A stretch of 64,000 nt of DNA, taken from Methylobacterium tardum (GTDB taxonomy: Bacteria > Pseudomonadota > Alphaproteobacteria > Rhizobiales > Beijerinckiaceae). Below the pieces are notes generated by a model. The model was given only the letters and a program-made list of their open reading frames with translations. It had not been told where the DNA came from and searched no databases. Shown here one piece after another: positions 42,826 through 51,991 of the stretch (the stretch's first letter is position 1; each line of letters begins with the position of its first letter). Location of the stretch: contig NZ_CP097484.1 in the NCBI RefSeq assembly GCF_023546765.1, forward strand, positions 3,938,001 to 4,002,000, read 5' to 3'. Both the position numbers and the translations under genes were made by a program.

Positions 42826-44813
42826 CTGGTCTTCCGCCGGCTCGACTCCGACCGGCCGCCCCCTGTCTTCTGGTGCTGGCGCTCGCCGCCTCGCCCGCCG
42901 CCGCGCAGGTCGACGCGCGATCCGGGCCCCCGCCGCAGAGTTCCGCTGCGCCGACGCGGGCCGAGCCGCGCATCGTCTACGGCGACGGCCCGCGCGCGCC
43001 GGCGATCCTGGCCGACCCGGCCACGTCCCGCACGAACGACATGGTCGGCGAGAGCGCTCTGCGCTACTACGCGGCCCAGAAGCAGACGGCGCGGATGAAG
43101 GCCGAGATCGCCCGTCTCAAGCGGCTCTATCCGGGCTGGAACGAGCCGCCGGATCTCGACGCGCTGCAGCCAAGCCCGCCCGAGGAGGCGCCCCTCTGGG
43201 ACCTCTTCACCGCGGGACGCTTCGGCGACCTGCGCGCGGCGATCGCCGCGCGGCGTTCGATCGATGCTGCGTGGCAGCCTTCCGAGGAGTTGGCCCGCAA
43301 GCTCCGCCGGGCCGAGTTCCGGTCCCGGATCACGGCGCTCACCGGCAAGGACGCCACCGCGGTCATCGATCTCTACCGGGCCGACCCCGGTGCCCTCGAT
43401 CCGCTCGACGTGCAGAGCATCTGGACGGTCGCCGACGCCCTGGGCGATTCCGGTTCGGGCGACGAGGCGTTCGAGCTCTACAAGTCGATCCTCGACGGCA
43501 GCGCCGATTCCGGCGTGCGTCTCGCCACCATCCAGAAGGCGATGGCGCATCTGCGCATGGCACAGGCGGAGCGCCTGATCGAGATGGGTCACCGCAGCGC
43601 GAACGGGACCTCGGAGTTCGACGCGATCCGCCTCGACATCACGCGCGCGCGGATCGCCGCCTTCCTGCACGAGGAGAGCGCCGAGACCCCGACCCCCGCC
43701 GATTTCGCGGCGTTCCAGACCGTCGCCCGCAAGAGCGGCGATCCCAGCCAGACCAGCCTGCTCGGCTGGTACGCCTACAAGCGCCGCCAATTCCGCGAAG
43801 CGCTCGAATGGTTCAAACAGGCAATCGCCCGGAACGGTGACGCCATGGTCGCCCACGGGCTCGCCCTGACCCTGCGCCAGCTCGACATGGCGCGCGAGGC
43901 CGAGGAGGTCGCCTACGCGTGGCGCGACCGGTTCGTCGGCAACGAGTTGCTCTACATCGACATCCTCGAGCAGAAGCTGACGCTGCCCCGTCCGCCCGCG
44001 ATCGAGCCCGCGCGCATCGCCCGCTATGCCCAGGTCGTGACGGCCTCCACCTCGGGCGAAGGCGCCCAGGGGCTCGCGTGGTACGCCTACAATTCCTGCC
44101 AGTTCGACACGGCCCTGGAATGGTTTCAGCGGGCCGTCGCCTGGATGCCGAGTGAGGGCACCGTCTTCGGCTACGCCCTCACGCTCCAGCGACTGAAGCG
44201 GCAGCGGCCGTTCCTGGAAGTTGTGAACCGCTACGACGGCCTCTTCCCCAAGGTGGTCGACCTGGTGTTCCGCGAGACGACCGGCGGATCGCCGCTGCCC
44301 TGCGACCCCGCGCCCCCCACGCCTGGGCCCGGGCGCCATGGGGCTCCCGCGGCGCGGGCCGAGACTCCTCCGGCCAACCGGGTGCCCCGGCCGGACCTGC
44401 CGCCGGCCGCCGCGGATGCGAAACCCCTCGCCGTCCAGCGCAACGAGTTTCCCCTGGCGGTTTCGATGGAGAACGCCCTGCGCTACCCGCCGCCGGGGCT
44501 CGCGCGGGCGCTGGCCGAGCCCGTTCCCGCGGGGACCTATATCAAGGAGCCCGCGACCCAGGCGCCGCCCCTGGTGGCGCGACGCGTGCCCGGCGCGGGT
44601 CCGATGCCCTACGAGCGGTTCGGCTACGCCCTGCTGCCCGATTATCGCGGCGTGGATAAGCCGGAACTCCTGACGCCGCCCGCTGCCGGGACCCTGTGGC
44701 AGGACCAGCAGGCAGAGCGTCAGCGGCCCGAGAATTCGGAGGCCAAGCGGTTCCAGATGCCCGCGCGCTCGGCCTACGACACCTCCGCCTCGACCGAGCG
44801 GACCACGCCGTGA
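42810..44813 (+). CDS. TPR protein of the cellulose operon (BcsC-position)
   Basis: 667 residues with a signal peptide (about 1-32). The middle (about 200-480) consists of helical repeats with TPR character: G-W-Y-A-Y-K-R-R-Q-F-R-E-A-L-E-W-F-K-Q-A and its near copy A-W-Y-A-Y-N-S-C-Q-F-D-T-A-L. The proline-rich C-terminus lacks the 16-strand barrel of true BcsC. It probably forms the periplasmic scaffold, with BcsS-type barrels as possible outer-membrane exits. It overlaps bcsZ by 16 bases and the next gene by four. Confidence 0.8.
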   Translation: MPEVLTGLPPARLRPAAPCLLVLALAASPAAAQVDARSGPPPQSSAAPTRAEPRIVYGDGPRAPAILADPATSRTNDMVGESALRYYAAQKQTARMKAEIARLKRLYPGWNEPPDLDALQPSPPEEAPLWDLFTAGRFGDLRAAIAARRSIDAAWQPSEELARKLRRAEFRSRITALTGKDATAVIDLYRADPGALDPLDVQSIWTVADALGDSGSGDEAFELYKSILDGSADSGVRLATIQKAMAHLRMAQAERLIEMGHRSANGTSEFDAIRLDITRARIAAFLHEESAETPTPADFAAFQTVARKSGDPSQTSLLGWYAYKRRQFREALEWFKQAIARNGDAMVAHGLALTLRQLDMAREAEEVAYAWRDRFVGNELLYIDILEQKLTLPRPPAIEPARIARYAQVVTASTSGEGAQGLAWYAYNSCQFDTALEWFQRAVAWMPSEGTVFGYALTLQRLKRQRPFLEVVNRYDGLFPKVVDLVFRETTGGSPLPCDPAPPTPGPGRHGAPAARAETPPANRVPRPDLPPAAADAKPLAVQRNEFPLAVSMENALRYPPPGLARALAEPVPAGTYIKEPATQAPPLVARRVPGAGPMPYERFGYALLPDYRGVDKPELLTPPAAGTLWQDQQAERQRPENSEAKRFQMPARSAYDTSASTERTTP

Positions 44814-45766
44814 GGCGCGCGGCGACCTACGTGGCCCGGTACTGTGCCCTGGCGGGGCTCCTCCTGCCCGCCGCAGTGCATGCGCAGCCGGTCCCGGTCT
44901 TGTCGATGCCGGGCGCCGGGGCCCTGACCGCGGTGATCGAGACGCGGGAGCGCGACGGTTTCGACCAGCGGCTGCGCTATGCCGGCGGCGACGGTCGCAA
45001 CCATGCCGAGCTCGCCTTGCGCCAGGAGACCGCCGACCTGCTCCTCGCCTTCCCGCCGCGCCTGGCCAAGCCCAGCGCGTTCGGGATCTCGGGGGAGATC
45101 GCTGTCCGGTTTCCGGGACAGGCGATGACCGTGCGGCCACCGCTGCGCAATGCCTACGGCCCGGTGGGCATCGCGCTGGGTATTGACTGCCTCTACGCCT
45201 GGCAATGGATTGAGGGCGGCCGCAGCGACGTCGCCGGCGCGCAGCAGCCCGCGCTGTTCCAGGCGCAGCCGCTGGCGCGTCGTGCGATCTCCCTGCGGAT
45301 CAGGCTGTGCCGCACCGCCGAAGCGAGCCTCGGCGATCTCATGCGCGCCGTAGAGGGCCTCCGGATCACCCTGCCGGGCACTCGCCCTCCGCCGGCTGTC
45401 ATGCGCGCGCGGCCGCCTCGGACCACGCCCAAGGCGGCCGCCCGCCGCCCGAGCCGGCCGGCTGCCGCCGAGGCGCAGAAAGCCAAGGAGCCGCCACAGA
45501 CACCCGTAGTGCAACGGCCGCAGACGCCTGTCGCGCCGCCTGTCGCGCCGCCGCCAAGTGCCCCGAGCGCGGCGACCGATCAGAAGCGCTACATCGTAAC
45601 GCCGACCCCGCAGGCCCCTGCACCCGTCCTGCCGGAGCCGGGCAGCCAACGCTACATCACGGAAGGGAGCGGCAGCGGGATCGCGCCCAAGCCGGCTCCG
45701 GGTCAGGCACCCGGCGAAACCTTCTTCCGCGACCTGCCTCCCGAAGCCTATCGTCCACCCAATTGA
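44810..45766 (+). CDS. bcsN: BcsN-like cellulose biosynthesis protein
   Basis: 318 residues, GTG start overlapping the TPR gene stop (GTGA). Signal peptide about 1-26 (ending V-H-A-Q-P). The folded part (about 27-190) carries a Cys pair (D-C-L-Y-A-W-Q-W-I and R-L-C-R-T), followed by a long proline/alanine-rich tail. Position and layout fit the CBP_BcsN family found at the end of alphaproteobacterial bcs operons. Probably a periplasmic or lipid-side accessory; exact role unknown. Confidence 0.7.
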   Translation: MRRAATYVARYCALAGLLLPAAVHAQPVPVLSMPGAGALTAVIETRERDGFDQRLRYAGGDGRNHAELALRQETADLLLAFPPRLAKPSAFGISGEIAVRFPGQAMTVRPPLRNAYGPVGIALGIDCLYAWQWIEGGRSDVAGAQQPALFQAQPLARRAISLRIRLCRTAEASLGDLMRAVEGLRITLPGTRPPPAVMRARPPRTTPKAAARRPSRPAAAEAQKAKEPPQTPVVQRPQTPVAPPVAPPPSAPSAATDQKRYIVTPTPQAPAPVLPEPGSQRYITEGSGSGIAPKPAPGQAPGETFFRDLPPEAYRPPN

Positions 45767-46309
45767 TGCGCGGCGGCGGCCGCCTCTTCGGACCTATCAC
45801 GCGCTCCCTTCAATATTTGTCGCTGAACGGGACACGAGCAGGTTGAAAGCCGGCGTGCCCTTATATCGGGCCGGCCATTCGGCCTCTTCGCTGGCGCGTA
45901 TCTAGAAACACATCTTGCGATCGGTCGGCTTCAGCCAGTCGCGGCAGCTTAGGGGTGTTGTCACGGGCAGCTGGACGAATGCTTGGGACGCATTTTGGTC
46001 ATAGAAATTCATGGCATCTTGAAGCCTCATGACGGCCAATTCGCACGCGCGTGGCTCCGACGGGTTCGAAGCTTAAATTGACACGGCGTTAGCGTCGTCT
46101 GCCCTGTACTCGGCCTTCTTTCTCTCCTCATCACCAGATCCTCTTGCCCTGGCTGATCCTTCAAGTCAGGGCGGGTTGAAGCCGACCGACCAGGTCGGCA
46201 TGGCTCGCCCGACGACTCATATCCCTCATTTGGATGATGCCGTCGCAAATTTTGGACTGATATTGGCCCTAATCAGGAGAAGCCGCCACTATAAAGACGA
46301 GGCAGAACG
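45767..46309. other. Intergenic region with one doubtful small frame
   Basis: 543 bases after the bcs operon. A 42-residue frame on the minus strand (45902-46030) reads M-R-L-Q-D-A-M-N-F-Y-D-Q-N-A and ends W-L-K-P-T-D-R-K-M-C-F; its composition is protein-like, perhaps the tail of a lost gene. No terminator with a U tract was found. Confidence 0.35.
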
Positions 46310-47389
46310 GTGCTCGAATCGCTCATCGACCGAATCTATGAGGCTGCGGGCTCACCAAGGCTCTGGGTCGATGCCATTCAATGGCTCTGCAATTATGCCG
46401 AGTCCGATCGAAGCTCGCTGATCGTGCTGCCACAAGTCGGCACGGCTCGTTGGGTCGCTTCAACGGCCCCGAAATGCCAGTCCAACCCCGCTCTCGCTTC
46501 GCCTGCCCTTCGTAATACAGGGCGCAACCCACGCTTGCATATGCTCGCGCATACGAAATTCATACAAGACGTCGACAGCGCCTTCATCTGCTGCGGCAGC
46601 GACATGTGCAGCAGCAACGAACATTCGTGGCGGGCCGGCACGGCCATTCAAGTTCCCAATGGCGATCTCGCGATCATCACGGCGGAACGCCGAGCCGAAC
46701 GCGGCCCCTACGGAGCAGGCATTCTCTCCCGACTGGACGCCCTGAGGCCGCATCTGGTTCGCGCCTGTCACCTGAGCGCACAATATGGCTACGAGCGCGC
46801 GCGGGTCGCCACGACGACGCTGGACCATATCGGACTTCCAGCTGCCATCTTGACGGCATCTGGCCGGATCCTGATCACCAACGAATGCTTACAGGCGAGC
46901 CACGGAAGGATTGCGTCTGGTCAGAACACCGAATCGCTATTCAGGAATTTCTCGAACAGCAAATTGCTGCACGAAGCGATTAGCGGGGTCGCGGATGGCC
47001 GCAGCGTCGCATGTACGTTACCGGTGCGCGCGATCTCCGATCATCGCGCCTTCGTCGCCCACGTCCATCGCATCGCCAAGCCGGATGACGACGTCTTTGA
47101 TGCATCCGCGATGCAATTGATCTTGAAAAAGATCGGCGCACCGCCGGCGCCGGATAACGATCTGCTGCACGTCCTGTTCGATCTGACCCCCGCTGAAGCG
47201 CGGCTGCTCCGAGCGCTCGCCGGTGGATTACGGTTGCAGATCTATGCTGAGAATACCGGCGTTCAGGCCAGCACCGTGCGAAGCCAGCTCAGATCGATTT
47301 TCGTCAAGACGGGGACCAACCGCCAGTCAGAACTGTTGAGCATCGTTGCATCGATCTCGACGTTCGCTGGCTCTTCGGCGAGCTGTTGA
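46310..47389 (+). CDS. LuxR-type HTH transcriptional regulator
   Basis: 359 residues (GTG start). The C-terminal 60 residues are a LuxR-like HTH: L-T-P-A-E-A-R-L-L-R-A-L, then G-V-Q-A-S-T-V-R-S-Q-L-R-S-I-F-V-K-T-G-T-N-R-Q-S-E-L. The N-terminal 280 residues resemble the PAS/sensor part of Rhizobiales LuxR solo regulators, with no receiver domain. The ligand is unknown. Confidence 0.8.
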   Translation: MLESLIDRIYEAAGSPRLWVDAIQWLCNYAESDRSSLIVLPQVGTARWVASTAPKCQSNPALASPALRNTGRNPRLHMLAHTKFIQDVDSAFICCGSDMCSSNEHSWRAGTAIQVPNGDLAIITAERRAERGPYGAGILSRLDALRPHLVRACHLSAQYGYERARVATTTLDHIGLPAAILTASGRILITNECLQASHGRIASGQNTESLFRNFSNSKLLHEAISGVADGRSVACTLPVRAISDHRAFVAHVHRIAKPDDDVFDASAMQLILKKIGAPPAPDNDLLHVLFDLTPAEARLLRALAGGLRLQIYAENTGVQASTVRSQLRSIFVKTGTNRQSELLSIVASISTFAGSSASC

Positions 47390-47411
47390 CAGGCGGCCGA
47401 TACATGTCGCG

Positions 47412-48362
47412 TCATTGCCCAGAGGTATTCTGGCCAACGAATGCTGTGAGCGAGAGCTCTGTCGGGAAACTCTTGAACGCGCCGAATTGTAGCGTGGTGA
47501 GTGCGCCACACGCTGCCGCGCTGCGCAGCGCCTCGTTGAGCGGCTTGCCTGCGAGCAGTCCTGCGATCAGGCCGGCTGCGAACGCGTCACCTGCTCCGAC
47601 CGTGTCGACCGCTGCCACTTCGAAGGCCGGTTGATGAAGGGGTGGACCATGCGATCGGAACGCGACCGCACCGCGATGCCCCAGGGTGACGATGAGAAGA
47701 TCCACGCCGTCAGCGAGGAGCCTGTCGATCGCGGGTGTTGGCTGTAATGCCTCATCGCTGACGCCAGGCATGCTGAGGCCAGGAATGCTGATGCCAAGTG
47801 CAGCCGCTTCCACCGCGTTGACGACGAGAATCGATGTATTGGCCAGAATGGATGGCGCGATCGGGCGAAAGGGCGATGGATTAAGCAGTGTTGTTATACC
47901 ACGCGCTCGAGCGAGCGCGAACGCTTCATCGATGGGCGCGTCCGGCGTTTCGAACGTCGCCGCGACGAGGTTCGATCGAAGCAAGCGCGGAGCGAAGCTG
48001 CGGATATCGTCGGCCGTAAGCGCGAGGTTGGCTCCGAGGCACACAGCGAGACAATTTTCTCCGGCCGGATCAACGAAGGCGACGCCTGCGCCTGTCGAGC
48101 CCTCGCGACGCACGAGCATCTCAGATGAAAAACCAAGTTGCGCGAAGGTGGACGATATAACGGATGAAAACAAATCTTCTCCCACGGAGAAGATGCCGTC
48201 GACTCCGACACCGAGCCGGCTCACCGCGAGCGCGAGGTTGAACCCCTTGCCGCCGGGCTCCGCCAAGAAGGTTGATCCACTGAGAGACTCACCTGCGAGC
48301 GGCAGCCGTGTTACTTTGACGGAGCAGGCGACGACGACGCTACCAACGACGAAGACCTTCAT
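47412..48362 (-). CDS. PfkB-family sugar kinase (ribokinase-like)
   Basis: 316 residues. PfkB signatures: G-G-K-G-F-N-L-A-L-A near residue 37, N-P-S-P-F-R near 165, and D-T-V-G-A-G-D-A-F-A-A-G near 252, which contains the catalytic Asp and anion hole. It phosphorylates a sugar or nucleoside with ATP; the substrate is not evident. It is divergent from a GntR/UTRA regulator that probably controls it. Confidence 0.88.
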   Translation of the reverse strand: MKVFVVGSVVVACSVKVTRLPLAGESLSGSTFLAEPGGKGFNLALAVSRLGVGVDGIFSVGEDLFSSVISSTFAQLGFSSEMLVRREGSTGAGVAFVDPAGENCLAVCLGANLALTADDIRSFAPRLLRSNLVAATFETPDAPIDEAFALARARGITTLLNPSPFRPIAPSILANTSILVVNAVEAAALGISIPGLSMPGVSDEALQPTPAIDRLLADGVDLLIVTLGHRGAVAFRSHGPPLHQPAFEVAAVDTVGAGDAFAAGLIAGLLAGKPLNEALRSAAACGALTTLQFGAFKSFPTELSLTAFVGQNTSGQ

Positions 48363-48388
48363 GTCGCGCTCGGATCCAGGTCAGCTTA

Positions 48389-48400
48389 GGTTATAGTACC
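48389..48400. promoter_or_regulatory. Possible GntR operator
   Basis: GGTTATAGTACC, an imperfect palindrome in the 71-base gap between the kinase and the GntR gene. HutC-type GntR regulators bind short AT-centred palindromes of this kind. Only one copy is seen. Confidence 0.35.
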
Positions 48401-48433
48401 GGAGCGCGGCAGGAAGTGCGATTCGGAAATCAG

Positions 48434-49225
48434 ATGACGGATGGCGTTGTGAGGCCTCAAGCCGCAATCGGTGATCGCCCCTCGGTGCTGTCCCTCGTGC
48501 GACTGCGCGATGACACGGCCATGCCGCTTTATCGGCAGATTGAGGAGCAGCTGCGTGACTTGATCCTGTCGGGCTCGTTGCCGCCCGGCGTCATCTTGCC
48601 GGCCGAGCGTCAGTTTGCCGATAGCCTCGGCGTCAGCCGGGTCACGGTTCAGCGCGCCTATGCCGAACTGCGCGACGACGAGCTTCTCGTCCCACGCGGA
48701 CGCTCAGGCTTTCTCGTCCGGCGTCGGCCAGAGCCCGTCCGTCCCGGGATGGACCGTCTCAAGGGCTTCACAGAGGAAATGCGCGAGCTGGGAAAAATCC
48801 CGTCCTCCCGCATCCTTGAGCGAGTGGTCACTGAAGATCGGTCGATCGCTTCGATTTTCGGGCTGCCTTCGACATCGCCGTTTTTGCGACTCATCCGGGT
48901 GCGTTCTGGAGACGGAGTACCGATGTCACGCGAGATTGCCTGGTACAACATCAGGGCAGTGCCTGACCTTGAGAGCGGCGACTTGTCCGGTTCAGTGTAC
49001 GCGTTTCTGGCGCAACATGAGGGGGGCCGCCTCCTGCGCTGCGAGCAGACGGTCGAGGCAACAATGCCGACGGCTGAGGAATGTGAGATTTTTGGCTTCG
49101 GCTCGCCGATGCCGTGCTTGTTGATAAAGCGGCACAGCTACAATCAGCATTCCGTGATGATCGAATATGTTGAAGGTCTATTTCGAGGTGACGTCTATCG
49201 ATATAGACTGAATCTCGCTGTTTAA
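48434..49225 (+). CDS. GntR/HutC-family regulator with UTRA domain
   Basis: 263 residues. Winged HTH at about 35-95 (Y-R-Q-I-E-E-Q-L-R-D-L-I-L-S-G-S-L-P-P-G, L-P-A-E-R-Q-F-A, V-T-V-Q-R-A-Y-A-E-L), then a UTRA ligand domain (S-R-I-L-E-R-V-V-T-E-D ... F-L-R-L-I-R-V-R, S-V-M-I-E-Y-V-E-G-L-F-R-G-D-V-Y-R-Y). UTRA senses small metabolites such as phospho-sugars; a product of the divergent kinase is a reasonable guess. A GTG at 48416 is an alternative start. Confidence 0.88.
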   Translation: MTDGVVRPQAAIGDRPSVLSLVRLRDDTAMPLYRQIEEQLRDLILSGSLPPGVILPAERQFADSLGVSRVTVQRAYAELRDDELLVPRGRSGFLVRRRPEPVRPGMDRLKGFTEEMRELGKIPSSRILERVVTEDRSIASIFGLPSTSPFLRLIRVRSGDGVPMSREIAWYNIRAVPDLESGDLSGSVYAFLAQHEGGRLLRCEQTVEATMPTAEECEIFGFGSPMPCLLIKRHSYNQHSVMIEYVEGLFRGDVYRYRLNLAV

Positions 49226-50249
49226 ATCTGCCCGCGGCCTCAACGGTAACGAGAGCTCGGCGTCGCCTATAGGTATTATCTAGATAATTTTTGGTCAAGA
49301 AGAAGCTTATTCATCATACAATTCAATCATCGAGATCTAAGAGCGCAATGGAACTCGGCAGGGTTCGGTGATTAGCGGCCTCCCAGAATTGGTTGCGGCC
49401 GACAGCAGAATGATAGATGTCCGCTTTGGGAGATTTATCCAGCGGCGTTGGATGACCGAGATGGGCGCAAAGCCGAATGTCGGCTTTGCGGCGGCAACTC
49501 AAAGTCAGCCCACCACCCCGAAATCTTCTTAGACGGCGGCCTCTATGTGACAGATTTTGTAAGGCTGCGGCGGTTTCCGGCATGCCCGACAAGATCTGGA
49601 GACAAAACGTCCTGTGTAGATGGCTCCCGCGTTGCAACGGAAGTTGCGAGGGTGGGCGTTTTGATCGGGCGAAGTCTTGTGTTCGGTCTGTATGCGCGGC
49701 CGTTGGCCGCTGGCCCTGATGGTTTCCGCAGATGCGGACCCATTCTGCTCCGCGGATTTCTCGCCTGCGGCATCGGCGGCATCCATGTCGCCTTCGATGA
49801 CCCGGAGAACCTCAGCGCGCAGGTTATAGCGCGCCTGCACGCGAACCCATCACGACCGAGGACCTGATCACCTGAGCCGACGAGCGCCTCGGCGCCGCAG
49901 AATCGGCCCCTGGTGAGATGAAGGATCACCTCGAGATGTATTATCGGCGCATCAGCTCGACAAAGCGGCGCCGGTCCGGCCCGACCTGTGCCCGAACCTT
50001 ATCCGCACTTTCGCGCCGCCTTCCTATCCCATCACCCACGGCTATGGCTTGGCAGTTCGGACCTAAGCGCTCTCGTCAATCACCGGCCGAGGAATGGAGG
50101 GAGTTCGCTTCGAGGGTCGACGGTGGCAACAGGAGCGAACCACCGCAGCGGCTGTCTTCTGGGTCGGAGGCGAAGCTATTGTTACCCTAGACTTTGCCCT
50201 GAGCGGCCACGCTCGTCGTGGCCGGGCTGGTAAGTACCTGTAACATATT
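49226..50249. other. Gene-poor kilobase left of the tRNA-Lys element
   Basis: Several overlapping frames of 80-140 residues exist on both strands, but none shows a domain, ribosome site and natural composition together. It may be decayed foreign DNA. No repeats or RNA genes were recognised. Confidence 0.4.
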
Positions 50250-50293
50250 GTGAGCGCGCTGGGACCCGAACCCAGGACCTACAGATTAAAAGT
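50250..50293. repeat. Left attachment repeat (copy of tRNA-Lys 3' part)
   Basis: GTGAGCGCGCTGGGAC, then C instead of T, then CGAACCCAGGACCTACAG and ATTAAAAGT: identical to 55902-55945 apart from that one base. It covers the acceptor stem, T-arm, variable loop and half the anticodon arm, but lacks the 5' half of a tRNA, so it is not a tRNA gene. Confidence 0.9.
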
Positions 50294-50332
50294 TATTGCC
50301 GGACTGGAAAAGCACAGTATTAGCAATGCACA

Positions 50333-50397
50333 CTGTGTCCAATCCGGTCTGCCTGATGCCGCCAAATGATGGCCTTCAGGAGAGGGATTGGACACAG
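50333..50397. repeat. Inverted TTGGACACA elements, left end (possible integrase arm sites)
   Basis: CTGTGTCCAATCC at 50333-50345 is the exact reverse complement of GGATTGGACACAG at 50385-50397. The core TTGGACACA also occurs twice near the right end of the element. Confidence 0.6.
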
Positions 50398-50446
50398 CTG
50401 CGGGCCGCCCTCGACGTCCCTCCCCTGCCCGCTGTAGCCTCGCCTT

Positions 50447-50905
50447 ATGAGCGAAGGTCACGATCCAATTTTCTAGGCCGTTGAGGCGCTGAAGCTGCGC
50501 GGCCACGCGGTCGAGCCGTGGGGCGGCGATGAGTTCTGTCTTGTCGACGGACAGTCTCTGACCGGTGGCGAACTCCTGGCGCTGGCCGTGCGGCTCGGCC
50601 TCGTGGACTCGCCCGGCCGGGTGCAATTGGCCGCCGTCGTGGCCAAAGAGATCCCCAGCGTCGGCGACCTGCGCCGGAAGTCCGAGGTGACGGACGACGA
50701 GATCGAGGCTGCTACCGCCGCTTACCTGGCGGATGAGAACGCCAAGCCGTTCGCCTTCAAGTCAGGCCCCACTATCGACGTGGCGAAAGCGATCGAGATG
50801 CATCCGCAGGCAAAAATGCTGCTCGCGGACGAAGCCACCACGACCGGCCTGCGCCGCACGATGGTGATGACCGCCGTGATCATGGGCTTCCCGGTCCAGG
50901 GATGA
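50447..50905 (+). pseudogene. Hypothetical protein interrupted by TAG codon
   Basis: From ATG 50447 the frame reads M-S-E-G-H-D-P-I-F, then a TAG at 50474-50476, then continues in frame for about 142 residues (A-V-E-A-L-K-L-R-G-H-A-V-E-P-W-G-G-D-E-F ... M-T-A-V-I-M-G-F-P-V-Q-G). The two parts look like one protein. A downstream start could still give a shortened product. The family is not recognised. Confidence 0.5.
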
Positions 50906-51097
50906 GCGAGGACCCGGACGCCGCGCACGAAGGCCCGGCCCCTTCCGCGATGCAGAACACTTATCAGTGTAATCGAGGTATCCAGGTCGCTTGTATACGA
51001 ACGGCCGCAGCGTCTAGCCCAGAAAATAAGCCTTAACATCTGATATTTTTCAGCTAGAGACGTTGGCCGTGGGGGCGAATCACCAAGGATTAGCGAT

Positions 51098-51553
51098 GTG
51101 ACTGATAACACCAGCTGCAGTCTGCAGAGCCCGACAGGAATGGCGGTCGAAATCGTCTTCGCTTACGTCTGTCATAATCCAATACCAGCTTCTGAGCTGC
51201 CGGCGCTGATCGTGGCGGTCCACGAAGCAATCGTCGCAACAAGTACAGGCGCCACTCGCGACTCGACTGCCGAAGCCGAGGTTCAGAGGCCAACGCCACA
51301 CCAAGTAAGAAAATCCGTCCAAGATGATGGGATAGTAAGCTTCGTCGACGGCAAGACCTACAAGACGCTGAAGCGTCACCTCACCGCCCACGGCCTGACG
51401 CCGGAGACCTACCGCGAGCGCTACGGCCTGCCGGCGGATTACCCGATGGTTGCGCAGAGCTACGCTGCACGGCGAGCGGAGATCGCGAAGGCTACCCGTC
51501 TTGGCGTGCCCGGTGCACAGGGCATTCAGCGCAGGACTGGCACCGGCGGCTGA
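51098..51553 (+). CDS. MucR/Ros-family regulator lacking the zinc-finger cysteines
   Basis: 151 residues (GTG start). The conserved C-terminal block V-D-G-K-T-Y-K-T-L-K-R-H-L-T-A-H-G-L-T-P-E plus Y-R-E-R-Y-G-L-P and Y-P-M-V-A is the MucR signature. Where typical members have C-x2-C before G-K, this one has I-V-S-F-V-D-G-K, so both zinc cysteines are missing; the H-x-x-x-H part remains. Cysteine-less MucR homologues are known to bind DNA. It lies inside the tRNA-Lys element, so it is probably a cargo regulator. Confidence 0.85.
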   Translation: MTDNTSCSLQSPTGMAVEIVFAYVCHNPIPASELPALIVAVHEAIVATSTGATRDSTAEAEVQRPTPHQVRKSVQDDGIVSFVDGKTYKTLKRHLTAHGLTPETYRERYGLPADYPMVAQSYAARRAEIAKATRLGVPGAQGIQRRTGTGG

Positions 51554-51991
51554 TCCGCAGCGCGATGGGGCCGCCTTACCGCTCGCACCTTTTGGCGCAT
51601 CAGGAACGGCATTCGGTAAAAGCAGTTGAAGGCGCTCCTGCGCAAGCTGGACCGCCTTCATCCTTTCAAAGGTCGGTGTGAGGCAGCGCGATGGGGCCGC
51701 GTCAGCGCTTCGCCGCGAACTCCCAGACCGGCTGTCCCGAGGTCTGACCCGGCTTCGTCCGGTAGCCGGAAAAGCGGTCGAAAACGATTCGGTCGGGCCA
51801 TCGTTGCCGCGAGCGACACGGATGGCATCGTCAAGCTGAACCCGGAGATCGGCATCATACCGGTCATCGGTAACCGTTCGATTTTACGTCAGCTGAACCG
51901 CTTTGATGGCTACCTGTTGCGCGGTCGCTATAGTCAGTATCTCAACGGCAGGACAGGCTAGCGTAGATCAGGTCCATTGGATCCATCCGCG
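51554..51991. other. Gap inside the element, nothing certain
   Basis: A 111-residue frame at 51626-51961 is present but shows no domain and a basic, proline-rich composition; I do not call it. GCGCGATGGGGCCGC occurs twice (near 51560 and 51684), suggesting a small duplication. Confidence 0.35.

Noticed and set aside
49448..49929. Overlapping frames of 100-140 residues on both strands
   Set aside because: No domain, ribosome site or natural composition; left as gene-poor DNA.
50250..50293. Possible second tRNA-Lys gene
   Set aside because: Only the 3' half of the tRNA is present; the D-arm and 5' acceptor strand are missing, so it is an attachment-site copy.
51626..51961. 111-residue frame in the element
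   Set aside because: Basic, proline-rich, without recognisable domain or ribosome site; probably chance.
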